A stretch of 64,000 nucleotides of DNA from NCBI GenBank assembly GCA_016432545.1, contig CP066694.1:620001-684000 (forward strand), in the 5' to 3' direction. Position 1 is the first letter of the stretch. Each line of letters begins with the position of its first letter. This DNA comes from an archaeon (GTDB taxonomy: Archaea > Thermoproteota > Nitrososphaeria > Nitrososphaerales > Gagatemarchaeaceae). A program made the position numbers and the translations under genes. The notes beneath the pieces were generated by a model that was not told where the DNA came from, did no database searches, and saw nothing but the letters and a program-made list of their open reading frames with translations. Shown one piece after another: positions 34,150 through 42,989 of this stretch.

Positions 34150-36324
34150 TCAGCCCGAAATCCAAGCGACCGCATTCGGGAGGAAGTTGGTGATGTAGAC
34201 CTCCTGGTTGACCGGGTCGTACGCTAGGTGGGTGGGAGTAGAGCCGACGCCGTAGGAGTAGACCACGTCGTTTGTGCTCGGAATCGCTGAGATGCAGATC
34301 TGGTAGTAGTCAGCCAGGTAGATGTATCCGTTGTGCGGGTCGTAGACCATCTTAGGCAGGTCGCCGACCCAACCGATGGGGAGGACCGCGACCACCTCGT
34401 TGCCGCTGGAGATCGCAGTGATCTGGCGGAGGTAGGAGTCGACGACGTAGGTGTCCCTATTGGATGGGTTGTAGATCAGACTCGAGATGTCCCAGGTTAG
34501 CGAGATATTGGCCACGACAGAGTTGGAGCTGGAGATTGCGGAGAGATTGGACAGCCCGGGAAGCGTGACATAGGTCTCGTTGTTGGCGGGGCTGAACGCG
34601 AGGGCGGTGGGATAGGGGTTGTTGGTCTCGTTGCCGATGATCTGAGTGAAGTTCAGAGTCGCGACTACGGCATCGGCGGCGGAGATGCTCACCACGGTGC
34701 CCCCAAAGTAGTCCGCAACGTAGACCTGGTGATTGACGGGGCTGTAGGAGAAGGCAATGGGCTTCACGAACCCAGTGATGTTCGATACGACAGCGTTGGT
34801 GCTGTTAATCGCGTACACCGAGCCGAGAGCCCCGATGTACATTTCCTGGTTCCAGGGACTGTACCCCATCCGTACACTTCCTGGCTCCACGGTCGTGTCT
34901 TCAGTCCGCCCCCCCGGATTCTTCATTGAGTAGTTGCCCACTATGGTGTTGGAAGTGGAGAGAGCGATCACGTAGTTCGAGTCCGGGCAGGCAGCGAAAA
35001 CCTCCTGGCTCCCCGGGTCATAGGCAAGCTCACGCGGCCCGTCGCAGATCGTCACGGTCGCGACCACGACGTTGCTGGAGTTGATTACGCTGAGGGAAGA
35101 CTCTCCCCAGTTGGCAACGTAGGTGTAGTTGTTCGCGGGGTCGAAGACGATGCCGAGTGGCCGACTGCCGACGGATATGGAGTGGAGCGAGATCCACAGG
35201 TCAGAGATGGATGAGACGGCGTCCGACCCGTGGTCGACGACGTACACCCTCCGGTTGGCAGCGTTGAACGACGCCGCGAGAGGATCTGCACCGACCGAGA
35301 ACGTAACGGTGTAGAGTAGGCTGGATGCAACTGCCGTGACACTCGAATCGTTGCGATTGAGGACCCAGACCTCGCGGTGGAGTGAGTAGTACGTCATGCT
35401 GGAAGGCCCGACGCCCACCGCTATGGTCTTGACGACTAAGTTGTACTTCGAGATCACAGTGACTTCTGCTGATCCATAGTTGGAGACATACATCTTGCCG
35501 TTCGAGGCGGAGTACAGCAGGCCCCGCGGGCCCAGCCCGACCGCAATCGTCGTAATGAGGGGGAGCGCATTGTTGGCCTTGAAGACCGAGACGGTCCCGT
35601 CTCCTGCATTGGCCACGAAGATCTCCTTGTTCGCAGCGTCGAACGCTATCGCTCTTGGGTCAGAGCCGACGGCAGCTGAAGCGGTGGGCACAAACCTGTA
35701 GATGGAGGTGACAGTCATCGCATCGTGACTGAGCGCGAAGACATGACCGTTTCCAACAGCAAGCGCGGTGGGCCGGGAAGACAAGTGGATCGTGAGTGTT
35801 ACTGTTAGAGCCTTCCCGATGACAGAGATCGTGTTGTCGTCTCGGTTGGCCACGTAGGCGTACGAACTGAGGACTGCGATGTCCGACGGATGGGAGCCTA
35901 CTGTGACCGTGGCGACGACTGACAGGAGGCTGGGCGAGATGACGCTGACAGTCCCGTCGCCCTGGTTCACGACAAAAATCATTCTATGGTTATTGGGGCC
36001 CACTCCCAAGGCAATCGCCACGGGCTCCGACCCGACGGTGATGTTCGCGACCACCTTATCGTACTTGTTGAACACCGTCACCGTTCCCTCATCGTGGTTG
36101 GCGACGTAGGTGTACCCTTGGAAGGCGAGCGTCGCGACGGGCCCAGCCCCGGTGGGAAGCGTGGTCACGAACTTGGGCGAGAGTGGTGTGTACGCCTGGA
36201 CTTGGAGGGAAGGAAGGACGAAGGCGATCAGCATAACAACGAGAAGTGGAGCAGAGAAGGCCCGCGTCGCTCGCGCCCGGGGGGCGCGGCGGCCCATCGA
36301 CCCTCCGTCCCGTGCGGGGGACAT
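34150..36324 (-). CDS. Secreted YVTN beta-propeller repeat protein
   Basis: 724 aa with a signal-like segment (about 26-45) and some 14-16 propeller repeats of about 42 residues, each running like GSEPVAIALG...-VNQGDGTVSVIS. Recurrent YVAN, VYVVDHGSD and NNETYV phrases mark YVTN/YncE-type blades, enough for two seven-bladed propellers. Probably a cell-surface protein. ATG start with TATA-like CATTAAGTATCC about 20-30 bases upstream. Confidence 0.88.
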   Translation of the reverse strand: MSPARDGGSMGRRAPRARATRAFSAPLLVVMLIAFVLPSLQVQAYTPLSPKFVTTLPTGAGPVATLAFQGYTYVANHDEGTVTVFNKYDKVVANITVGSEPVAIALGVGPNNHRMIFVVNQGDGTVSVISPSLLSVVATVTVGSHPSDIAVLSSYAYVANRDDNTISVIGKALTVTLTIHLSSRPTALAVGNGHVFALSHDAMTVTSIYRFVPTASAAVGSDPRAIAFDAANKEIFVANAGDGTVSVFKANNALPLITTIAVGLGPRGLLYSASNGKMYVSNYGSAEVTVISKYNLVVKTIAVGVGPSSMTYYSLHREVWVLNRNDSSVTAVASSLLYTVTFSVGADPLAASFNAANRRVYVVDHGSDAVSSISDLWISLHSISVGSRPLGIVFDPANNYTYVANWGESSLSVINSSNVVVATVTICDGPRELAYDPGSQEVFAACPDSNYVIALSTSNTIVGNYSMKNPGGRTEDTTVEPGSVRMGYSPWNQEMYIGALGSVYAINSTNAVVSNITGFVKPIAFSYSPVNHQVYVADYFGGTVVSISAADAVVATLNFTQIIGNETNNPYPTALAFSPANNETYVTLPGLSNLSAISSSNSVVANISLTWDISSLIYNPSNRDTYVVDSYLRQITAISSGNEVVAVLPIGWVGDLPKMVYDPHNGYIYLADYYQICISAIPSTNDVVYSYGVGSTPTHLAYDPVNQEVYITNFLPNAVAWISG

Positions 36325-36445
36325 GTGATTGCTTTTTGGGAGTCCGGATACTTAATGGTTCTCGGAGGAGGGGGAGAGGACGCGCGCAGGCTGCGAGCCC
36401 GGGGGCCCTGGACAAGCTATATCCTAGAGTCTGACCTCCCTGCGG

Positions 36446-37039
36446 GTGGTTGTGAGCCTTAACGAGAGGAACTCAGCAATCATAGTGATTCTGCTCGGTC
36501 TGACCGTCTTCGCCCTCGGAGCCTTGGCGCTGAGCATCTGGGCTCTCCTCGGGATCGCGATCGCCTCGGCCTCGGCCACAGTGTTCACCTTCAGAGCCTT
36601 CGGCAGGCGGGTACTGCTTGCAGCGCTCGTTTCATCGGTATTTGGAGCAATGGTCGCCTGGATTGCAATGAGGACGATGATGCGACTGGTCGCGGTCAGT
36701 TCGGGGATCTCCCTGACCCTGACCGCAGGAGGGACCTTGGCGATCCTGGGAACGGCGCTCTTGATGGGAATCCTCCCGGGAGTGGGACTAGTGCACTTCA
36801 GGGCCAGGTTCGGCACGTCGATCTGGACGAGCATCGCGTACGGGTGGGTCCTTTCGATTCTGGGGGGCGTCCCGATGGCCCTGCTCCTGTCGGCGGAGAT
36901 TATTCGAATCGCGTCAGACCCGGCGATTCCGGTCGCGTTCCTCCTCGAGGTCCCGATCCTCTTCGCGTTAACTGTGGACCTGTCGCTCAGGGGTCTGGGG
37001 CGCTGGACCCGGCTGGGCGCTCCGAGCTTCCGCGGCTGA
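36446..37039 (+). CDS. Polytopic membrane protein of unknown function
   Basis: 197 aa with about six hydrophobic helices (starting IIVILLGLTVFALGALAL) and few charged residues. No family recognised. TATA-like CTATATC near 36,417 places transcription start at or just before the GTG start (36446, or GTG at 36452), so likely leaderless. Its 3' end overlaps the convergent GT39-like gene by about 70 bases. Confidence 0.65.
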   Translation: MVVSLNERNSAIIVILLGLTVFALGALALSIWALLGIAIASASATVFTFRAFGRRVLLAALVSSVFGAMVAWIAMRTMMRLVAVSSGISLTLTAGGTLAILGTALLMGILPGVGLVHFRARFGTSIWTSIAYGWVLSILGGVPMALLLSAEIIRIASDPAIPVAFLLEVPILFALTVDLSLRGLGRWTRLGAPSFRG

Positions 37040-38440
37040 TCGCTTCGAAGGCCCGCTCCCCGAGATTGAAAGCGCTCCGGTGAACAAGGGAGCGAGGCCA
37101 ACGGCCCCTAGGACTACCCCTATCACGACCCACGCGGCGGGGCCAGACTGGCTCGCCCACCAAGGGTCCAGCTGAAGGGCGAAGATGGCCGGCACGACGT
37201 CCTTGACGAAGGGAGAAGAGAACCACATCTGGTCCGGGGGGACGGCCCCCACAAAGGAGGCGAGGCCGCTGAGGACGACCCCTGCGAGGTAGAGCAGGTA
37301 CACGAGAGACCTGCGCAGGGCCGATCTCAGGGTCTCGAGTATGAAGCCCGCGGGGATCAGGAGCAGGGGGATCGCAGCAACGAGGAAACGCGGGCCGTAG
37401 GAGTTCCCGGCTGTCGGCGCGTACCACATCGAATATGGGACGAAGATGCAGAGGAACAGCACCAGGAGCATTGCGACCCTGGAGTCGAACTTCGACGGCC
37501 TCAACGAGCCAAGGAGTCCTACGACGCCCACCAGGAGCACGGGGGAGTACACGAAGATGCCTCTGAGGGGCGTGAAGAGGTTGAGGTAGGCACCGTCGAG
37601 GAGCGGGAAGCTGAACGCCCCTAGGACCCCGGCACCTCCGAGATACACCTGCTCGGACGCGGCGAACGGGTTCCCGAAGCTCGCGTAGTTGTAGGCGAAC
37701 AGCAGGAGGACCCCGGCCGCGGAGGCCATCGTGAAGAGGACCCCCCTCTCGAGCCTTGCGGCCCTGGGCCCCTTCGAGCCCAGGAGGAGATATCCCAGGA
37801 TGGGGAAGATCAGTATCCCGTCGACATAGTCGACGGTGAGGGCGACCCCGACCGAGACCCCGCACAAGAGAGCGTCGCGGGAAGGATGGCCGGGCTCGCC
37901 CTTGGAGGCGGAGAGCAGGAAGTAGACCGAAGAGAGGACGAACAGAGCGGACACGTCGCTCTGGAAGAAGAAGGTGGCGAAGGGCCAGCTGATCGTCGAG
38001 AAGGCGTACGAGAAGGCGACGAAGGCTGCCGCCAGCTCCCCGAAGAAGAAGTCCTTCCCGATCCTGTAGAGGACGAAGGCCGCCAGGGAGTTGGCGATCG
38101 CGACGAAGAGCTCCGAGGTGGGCAAGACGTACCCGAAGACGGCGAACCCGCCCTGCAAGTAGAAGCCAAGGGCGACGAAGGGGAAGGCGAGTATCGCAGC
38201 CCCCGGGGCGGACGCCGAGTAGTACGACCCGTTGTAGGCGAAGATGTCCACCGAGTTCTTCTGGAAGTCCCCGACCTGCCCGATCGCGAAGCTGTGGTGA
38301 GCGTAGATCGCCCAGTCCAGGTCGATGAGGCTCGACGGGTGGTCGGTGGCCCAGAACCCGTTGAGGGTGACGAAGTAGACAGCCAACGGGAGGAGGAAGA
38401 CGAGGAGGGGGAGTGGAAGGAGCGGATTGGTGTTCTTCAC
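36968..38440 (-). CDS. GT39/ArnT-like membrane glycosyltransferase-type protein
   Basis: 490 aa with about 11-12 membrane helices. An early loop holds DLDWAIYAHH and YYSASAPGAAILAFPFVALG, and FGNPFAASEQVYLGG and MWYAPTAGNSYGPRFLVAAIPLLLIP follow, as in membrane proteins of the dolichyl-phosphate-sugar transferase superfamily. These use lipid-linked sugars on the outer face. Donor and acceptor unknown. The C-terminal tail is Ser/Pro-rich. GTG start. Confidence 0.65.
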   Translation of the reverse strand: MKNTNPLLPLPLLVFLLPLAVYFVTLNGFWATDHPSSLIDLDWAIYAHHSFAIGQVGDFQKNSVDIFAYNGSYYSASAPGAAILAFPFVALGFYLQGGFAVFGYVLPTSELFVAIANSLAAFVLYRIGKDFFFGELAAAFVAFSYAFSTISWPFATFFFQSDVSALFVLSSVYFLLSASKGEPGHPSRDALLCGVSVGVALTVDYVDGILIFPILGYLLLGSKGPRAARLERGVLFTMASAAGVLLLFAYNYASFGNPFAASEQVYLGGAGVLGAFSFPLLDGAYLNLFTPLRGIFVYSPVLLVGVVGLLGSLRPSKFDSRVAMLLVLFLCIFVPYSMWYAPTAGNSYGPRFLVAAIPLLLIPAGFILETLRSALRRSLVYLLYLAGVVLSGLASFVGAVPPDQMWFSSPFVKDVVPAIFALQLDPWWASQSGPAAWVVIGVVLGAVGLAPLFTGALSISGSGPSKRSAAEARSAQPGPAPQTPERQVHS

Positions 38441-38490
38441 TTCATCCGACCTCTAACTGAATGGTTTGGCGATTTAAGGCTGAGAGAGAG

Positions 38491-38616
38491 CGGGCCCGGT
38501 GGGATTCGAACCCACGACATGCTGGTGACTCCGGTCGGGCATAAGAGCCAGCCGATCTAGGTAGTCCTCTCTAACCTGGCTTCTCGCAGGATTTTCCTGC
38601 TCTGAGCCACGGGCCC
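38491..38616 (-). tRNA. tRNA-Lys(CTT) with three introns
   Basis: Acceptor GGGCCCG pairs with CGGGCCC, and the T arm reads GTGGG-TTCGAAT-CCCAC. A normal 75-base tRNA emerges when three insertions are removed. The first is about 22 bases in the D loop (38,582-38,603), containing the hairpin GCAGGA-AAA-TCCTGC. The second is 14 bases between positions 24 and 25 (38,555-38,568). The third is 15 bases at the canonical 37/38 site (38,527-38,541). The spliced D loop is AGCCAGGTTA, the anticodon stem GCTGG/CCAGC, and the loop CTCTTAA with anticodon CTT. CCA is not encoded. Exact D-loop junction can shift by one or two bases. Confidence 0.88.
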
Positions 38617-38642
38617 ACGCACGAAGAGCCTTCGATAATTGG

Positions 38643-39311
38643 TTAAAGCGTTATCGGTGGCGGAGTGGACTTGTACCTCGGTCCGATGACCTCCATGAAT
38701 TTGGCTATTTCTAGTTGAGAAGTAACCCTCAGAGTGTAGACCCCGTGCTTCTCGGTGAGCCTGTTGCAGAGTATACCGAACCTTATCAGCTCGTCATGAA
38801 TCTGGTTCATCAAAGTCTTGAGCTTCATTCGTATCTGCAACGACAGTAGGTTATCGTAGACCCTTGCATGTTGGTTGTACGCCTTAGAATATCGTCGATA
38901 GAGCGATCCTTCCGCATGATAGACCCCTCTAATGCATCGAGAGGTGTATCCTTTCTTGAATATGACTCTTGGTATCATCGCGTCTGCTTTCTTCCCGATT
39001 GGTAGGCCCAGCCCCGAGAGATATGTGACGAGCTCTTTGTCGTTGATGTGATATCGCGTTGTGTTGTCATTTCGCAAGTACAAACGACCACTGACGCCGA
39101 AGGTCGTTTCCATCGTTGGTTTTACGAACTCTTCGTAGTACCAAAATTCTGACTTGTGGGCAGTGAACGCCACGACGTTTGACTCATGCCGTCCGTGAAG
39201 TCTCCGACTCAGGCATCCGTCTCCAAGATGAAGCCCGATTACCTCGGCGAGGTCAGGCGTAACGTCCGGGGGCACGTTCAATGACCGAAGTTGAACATAG
39301 CTGAATTTCAA
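38643..39311 (-). CDS. LAGLIDADG-family homing endonuclease
   Basis: 222 aa. Two LAGLIDADG-type helices: VIGLHLGDGCLSR near residue 24 and CIRGVYHAEGSLYRR near 123, each with the acidic metal ligand, so a single-chain double-motif enzyme. The DNA is clearly more AT-rich than its neighbours, a sign of transfer. It ends 26 bases upstream of the tRNA-Lys gene on the same strand and is not inside an intron in this window. TTG start. It appears intact. Confidence 0.85.
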   Translation of the reverse strand: MKFSYVQLRSLNVPPDVTPDLAEVIGLHLGDGCLSRRLHGRHESNVVAFTAHKSEFWYYEEFVKPTMETTFGVSGRLYLRNDNTTRYHINDKELVTYLSGLGLPIGKKADAMIPRVIFKKGYTSRCIRGVYHAEGSLYRRYSKAYNQHARVYDNLLSLQIRMKLKTLMNQIHDELIRFGILCNRLTEKHGVYTLRVTSQLEIAKFMEVIGPRYKSTPPPITL

Positions 39312-39400
39312 GAAGCGCGAGGTCCTGATGGGTGAAGGGGGGGAGAGTTCTGAAACTTCTTCAGCATTGATATACCGACGTTGGTTCTCAGTCGGATGAG

Positions 39401-40441
39401 ATGGCCAGACTAACCTTCGTCGGCCTCGGATTGGGCCCCAGGGGCATAAGCCTCGAGGGCGTCGAGGAGCTCCGAACCGCGGACGTCGTCTACCTAGAGT
39501 ACTACACGACCCCCCACGAGCCGACCCTGCTCCGAGAGCTGCAGAGCGCGACCGGGGCCAAGATCACGGTCGTCGACAGGGACTTTGTCGAGGACGGAAG
39601 GAGGATCCTCGAAGAGGCGGGCACGAAGAAGGTGGCTCTCGCGGTCCTGGGGGACCCGATGATCGCGACCACGCACGACGACCTGAGGACGAGGGCGATC
39701 AGGGCTGGCGTGGAAACCACTGTCGTCCACTCGGCCAGCATAGCGTCGGCCGCGGCCAGCGCGTCAGGCCTTCACTACTACAAGTTCTCGAGGACCACGA
39801 CCGTCACCAGGGAGTCGGTCAACAAGCTCTCTCAGGTGTACCACCTGCTGCACCAGAACCTCCTCGAGGGGGCCCACACTCTCCTGCTGTTGGAGTACGA
39901 CCAGCAGAGCGGCGAAGGGGTCTCGCCGGCGGACGCGGTCGCGGGGCTCCTGCTGGCAGAGGCGAACTTCAAGCGAGGAGTGGTGACCGAGGAGACCTTC
40001 GGCCTGGTGGAGTCCAGGCTGGGGAGGGAGAACTCTGCCATGGCCGGTGGGTCGTTCGCTGAGCTGGGGAGGAAGGAGTTCGGGGATTCGCCCCACTCCC
40101 TTGTCGTGCCTGGCAAGCTCCACTTCACAGAGGTCGAGTCGGTCTCGGCGATCTTCTCCCTGGCCCCGGAGAGCGTGCGCGGGAACTCGGACTCGGTCCT
40201 CAGGACAGCGCAGAGCCTCGTTCCGAAGTACGTGGAGAAGACGAGGAAGGCGCTCTCAGGCGCGGCATCGAAGCTGGGCCCGTCGTATTCAGCTGTGTTG
40301 GAGAACGCGGAGCTCTACCTGAGGGACGCGGAGAGGAACCTCGCGGAGGGGGAGGACGAGATCGCGATGCTCAACGTGGGCTACGCAGAGGGGCTTCTGG
40401 ACGCGCTCGGCTTCGCCGGCCTGGTCAAGGTGGAGTGGTGA
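39401..40441 (+). CDS. dph5: Diphthine synthase Dph5 fused to a DUF357 domain
   Basis: 346 aa. Residues 1 to about 255 are Dph5, the S-adenosylmethionine-dependent methylase of diphthamide synthesis on EF-2 (FVGLGLGPRGISLEGVEEL; VLGDPMIATTHDDLRTRA; GLHYYKFSRTTTV). Residues about 265-346 are an alpha-helical DUF357 domain (ENAELYLRDAERNLAEGEDE; YAEGLLDALGFAGLVKV), normally a separate archaeal protein. ATG start with TATA-like TTGATATACC about 25-30 bases upstream. Overlaps the next gene as TGATG. Confidence 0.9.
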   Translation: MARLTFVGLGLGPRGISLEGVEELRTADVVYLEYYTTPHEPTLLRELQSATGAKITVVDRDFVEDGRRILEEAGTKKVALAVLGDPMIATTHDDLRTRAIRAGVETTVVHSASIASAAASASGLHYYKFSRTTTVTRESVNKLSQVYHLLHQNLLEGAHTLLLLEYDQQSGEGVSPADAVAGLLLAEANFKRGVVTEETFGLVESRLGRENSAMAGGSFAELGRKEFGDSPHSLVVPGKLHFTEVESVSAIFSLAPESVRGNSDSVLRTAQSLVPKYVEKTRKALSGAASKLGPSYSAVLENAELYLRDAERNLAEGEDEIAMLNVGYAEGLLDALGFAGLVKVEW

Positions 40442-41040
40442 TGGAGAGGAAGCGCATGCTCGCCTCGGTCTTTGCGCTGAGGGTCGCAGGCGTCAGGGCG
40501 TCAAGGGAGGCGGTCGCGAGGAAGCTGGGAGTCGAGGAAGAGGACATTGTAGGGCCCCTGGCGGAGCTCGCAAAGTCAGGGCATCTACGCGCCTCCAGGG
40601 GAGGGCTCGCACTCACTGAGAAGGGGAGGAAGGCGATCAGGGTCGTCTTCATCGGAGGAGGGTTCGAGCTGATACACCACGGCCACCTCCATACGGTGGA
40701 GAGGGCGAGGGCCCTTGGGGACGCCCTGGTCGTGTCGGTCGCGAGGGACAGCACGATAAGGAAGAGGAAGGGGCGCGAGCCGGTCGCCGACGAGAGGCAG
40801 AGGGTCAGGCTACTGGAGGCCCTGAGGTCAGTGGATGCGGCGATACTTGGCGTCGAGGGCGACATCTACGAGACGCTCGAGATGGTGAGGCCCGACGTCG
40901 TGGCGCTCGGGTACGACCAGTATCACATGGAGCGGGAGGTGGCCTCGGAGGCGAGGAAGAGAGGGATGAAGGTCAGGGTCGTGAGGCTGGACTCCCCTTC
41001 CCCTGAAGTGAAGACGAGCTCGCTCCTCGGCAGGTACTAA
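40441..41040 (+). CDS. ribL: RibL-type FAD synthetase/cytidylyltransferase with N-terminal winged helix
   Basis: 199 aa. The nucleotidyltransferase core starts near residue 75 with GGGFELIHHGHLHTVERAR (HxGH motif) and continues to RPDVVALGYDQYH and a C-terminal TSSLLGRY. The first 70 residues look like a winged-helix fold. Archaeal RibL transfers AMP to FMN to give FAD. ATG start overlaps the dph5-DUF357 stop. Other cytidylyltransferase substrates are possible. Confidence 0.82.
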   Translation: MERKRMLASVFALRVAGVRASREAVARKLGVEEEDIVGPLAELAKSGHLRASRGGLALTEKGRKAIRVVFIGGGFELIHHGHLHTVERARALGDALVVSVARDSTIRKRKGREPVADERQRVRLLEALRSVDAAILGVEGDIYETLEMVRPDVVALGYDQYHMEREVASEARKRGMKVRVVRLDSPSPEVKTSSLLGRY

Positions 41041-41693
41041 CGCCGCCGGCCGAGCTTCTTCTCGAGGCGGGCCATCGCCTCGTTAACAGAGTCGCGCCGC
41101 GTCTCCTCGGTGAGCAGGCCCCTCGTGTCCTCCACGAGCATGCGGGCCACGTCTATCTTCCTCCGGGCCCCGTTCGCGACGTGGTCGTATACCGCCAGGG
41201 GAGAGCAGCTAGAGTAAAGGTCCTCCATGACAGCGAAGTACTTTCTGGCCCTCGGAAGGTCGCTCTTCATCACGGAATCGAGCACGAGGCGCTTGAGCTC
41301 TCCCACTGTGTCGAGCAGGCCCAGGAGATACGCTTCGGGAGAGGCTCCGAGGGACTCGCGAGAGGGAACCTTGCTGCCCTGCGAGAGAGCGACGACGGAT
41401 GAGGCCTCGACGAACTCCGCCTCGGGGGAGACGATGTACCGCGAAAGGGGCCCGGTCCCCTTTGCCTTCAGCTCTGCGAGCATGGATGAAGCGTTCGCAA
41501 GTTCCTTCTTGGCTTCCCCGAGCTTTCCCGTGTGTACGCTGATTATCGCCCGGGAGGAGGCAGAGATCACGTCCCTTGTGTCCTTGAGGACCCTGTCTCT
41601 GCGCTCGAGCTGGTCAGAGAAGTGGTGCTCCATTTCCTTCAGGGAGCGCCTGAGAGCGTCCATTTGCGAGGCGCCCGCGGGACCGGCAGTCAT
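41037..41693 (-). CDS. Translin-family protein
   Basis: 218 aa, all helical. DTRDVISASSRAIISVHTGK, EAFVEAS-like segment SPEAEFVEASSVVAL, YLLGLLDTVGELKRLVLDSV and YFAVMEDLYSSCSPLAVYDHVANG are the archaeal translin pattern. Family members bind single-stranded nucleic acids and some have RNase activity; the archaeal role is not settled. Convergent with ribL, overlapping by four bases. The start may also be at the ATG 30 bases further in. Confidence 0.87.
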   Translation of the reverse strand: MTAGPAGASQMDALRRSLKEMEHHFSDQLERRDRVLKDTRDVISASSRAIISVHTGKLGEAKKELANASSMLAELKAKGTGPLSRYIVSPEAEFVEASSVVALSQGSKVPSRESLGASPEAYLLGLLDTVGELKRLVLDSVMKSDLPRARKYFAVMEDLYSSCSPLAVYDHVANGARRKIDVARMLVEDTRGLLTEETRRDSVNEAMARLEKKLGRRR

Positions 41694-41747
41694 AAGCCTA
41701 CCGAGACCGCCGAACGCTTATCAGCGGAACGACGGCCCGGGCCTTGA

Positions 41748-42677
41748 TTGGACGGGACCGCGAAGGCGCTCGCGCAGACGGCTCTCGCGGGGGCGCTGTG
41801 GGGGACCTCGTTCCCTGTCGTTGCGTTCGGGATCGGCGAGGGCCTGGACCCCCTGAGCTTCGTCTTCTTTCGCTTCGCGGCCGCCGCGCCGCTGATGGTC
41901 GCCGCCTCGGCCCTCCTGGGGAAGAGGGTATGGCCGCTGCTCAGGTCGAGGGGGGTCTGGGTGGTCGGCGGGCTCAACGCTGTCGGGTTCTTCTGTCAGT
42001 TCGTAGGGCAGGCACACACGAGCGCGTCCCTGGCCGCGCTCCTGGTCAACCTCTCAGTCGTCCTCGCGGCGGGGGGAGGGGTGCTCTTTCTTGGAGAGAG
42101 GCTGGGCGTAGCCAAGGCGGCCGGGGTGGCGCTTGCGTTCGGGGGAGCGTTTCTGCTCACTACTGAAGGGGACCCGGGCTCCGTGGGGGGTGGCGAGCTT
42201 GTGGGAGTTGCGCTCTACCTGGTCGCGGCTGTGTCGTGGGCCGGGTACATCGTGTACTCGAAGAGGGAGACTGACAGGTTGGGCTGGGACCCGGTCGCGG
42301 TCTCTGCCTGCATAGTCCTGGTCACGGCCCTTCTCGCGCTTCCTCTGGCCCTGGCGGGCGGGCTGCGCTGGCCGAGCGGGACGGAGGCCTTGGCGGTTGT
42401 CGCCTACACGTCGGTATTCAACACGGCGCTGCCCTTTGTGCTCTACCAGTCCGGGCTGAAGCGACTGCCTGCGGGGACTTCTGCGGTGGTCCTGGCGGTG
42501 GAGATCGTCGTGGCGGTCGCGATATCCGTGGCCTTCCTGGGCGAGAGCCTGGGGACTGCGGGGGCGGTAGGAGCCGTGGCGGTATTGGTTTCGATTCTGT
42601 TGGTCTCAAGGGACCAATTGGGCAGCAAGAGCTTATCCGTTCGCGAAACCGACGCGGTGGGAGTAAGGGAACCTTAG
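41748..42677 (+). CDS. EamA/DMT-family membrane transporter
   Basis: 309 aa with ten predicted membrane helices in two EamA repeats (ALAGALWGTSFPVVAFGI at the start; VSWAGYIVYSKRETDRLG at the second repeat). Drug/metabolite transporter superfamily; substrate unknown. TTG start; the upstream sequence offers no better codon. Confidence 0.88.
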   Translation: MDGTAKALAQTALAGALWGTSFPVVAFGIGEGLDPLSFVFFRFAAAAPLMVAASALLGKRVWPLLRSRGVWVVGGLNAVGFFCQFVGQAHTSASLAALLVNLSVVLAAGGGVLFLGERLGVAKAAGVALAFGGAFLLTTEGDPGSVGGGELVGVALYLVAAVSWAGYIVYSKRETDRLGWDPVAVSACIVLVTALLALPLALAGGLRWPSGTEALAVVAYTSVFNTALPFVLYQSGLKRLPAGTSAVVLAVEIVVAVAISVAFLGESLGTAGAVGAVAVLVSILLVSRDQLGSKSLSVRETDAVGVREP

Positions 42678-42680
42678 CTG

Positions 42681-42989
42681 TTGGTAGTGAACCGATATAG
42701 GAAAGGCCGAGAACGCGAGTATCGTACGATGGAGATACTGAAGCGAGAGGGTTGGATGGTCTCGAGGAGCGCGGCATCTCACGGGGCCGTCGATGTCTTC
42801 GCAGCAAAGGGCGGCAAGATGCTCCTTGTCCAAGTCAAGAGCGGAAGGGCGAGGGTCCAGAAGGCCGAGCTGGAAGAGCTGGTCGAGTGGGGGAGGAGTT
42901 CAAACGGGGACGCGGAGGTCTGGCACTTCCGCAAGGGAGGGAAGCTTGAGAAGAGGAGGGTGCACGCCTCGAAGGGGGGAGGGGCGTGA
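42681..42989 (+). CDS. Hjc-like PD-(D/E)XK nuclease
   Basis: 102 aa. Archaeal Holliday-junction-resolvase-like fold: YRKGREREYRTMEILKREGW, SRSAASHGAVDVFAAKGGKMLLVQVKSG. The usual E-x-K is Q-V-K here, a variant seen in Mrr-type nucleases. Shorter than typical Hjc (about 120-140 aa). It may resolve junctions or be another small nuclease. TTG at 42681 or GTG at 42687. Confidence 0.75.
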   Translation: MVVNRYRKGREREYRTMEILKREGWMVSRSAASHGAVDVFAAKGGKMLLVQVKSGRARVQKAELEELVEWGRSSNGDAEVWHFRKGGKLEKRRVHASKGGGA

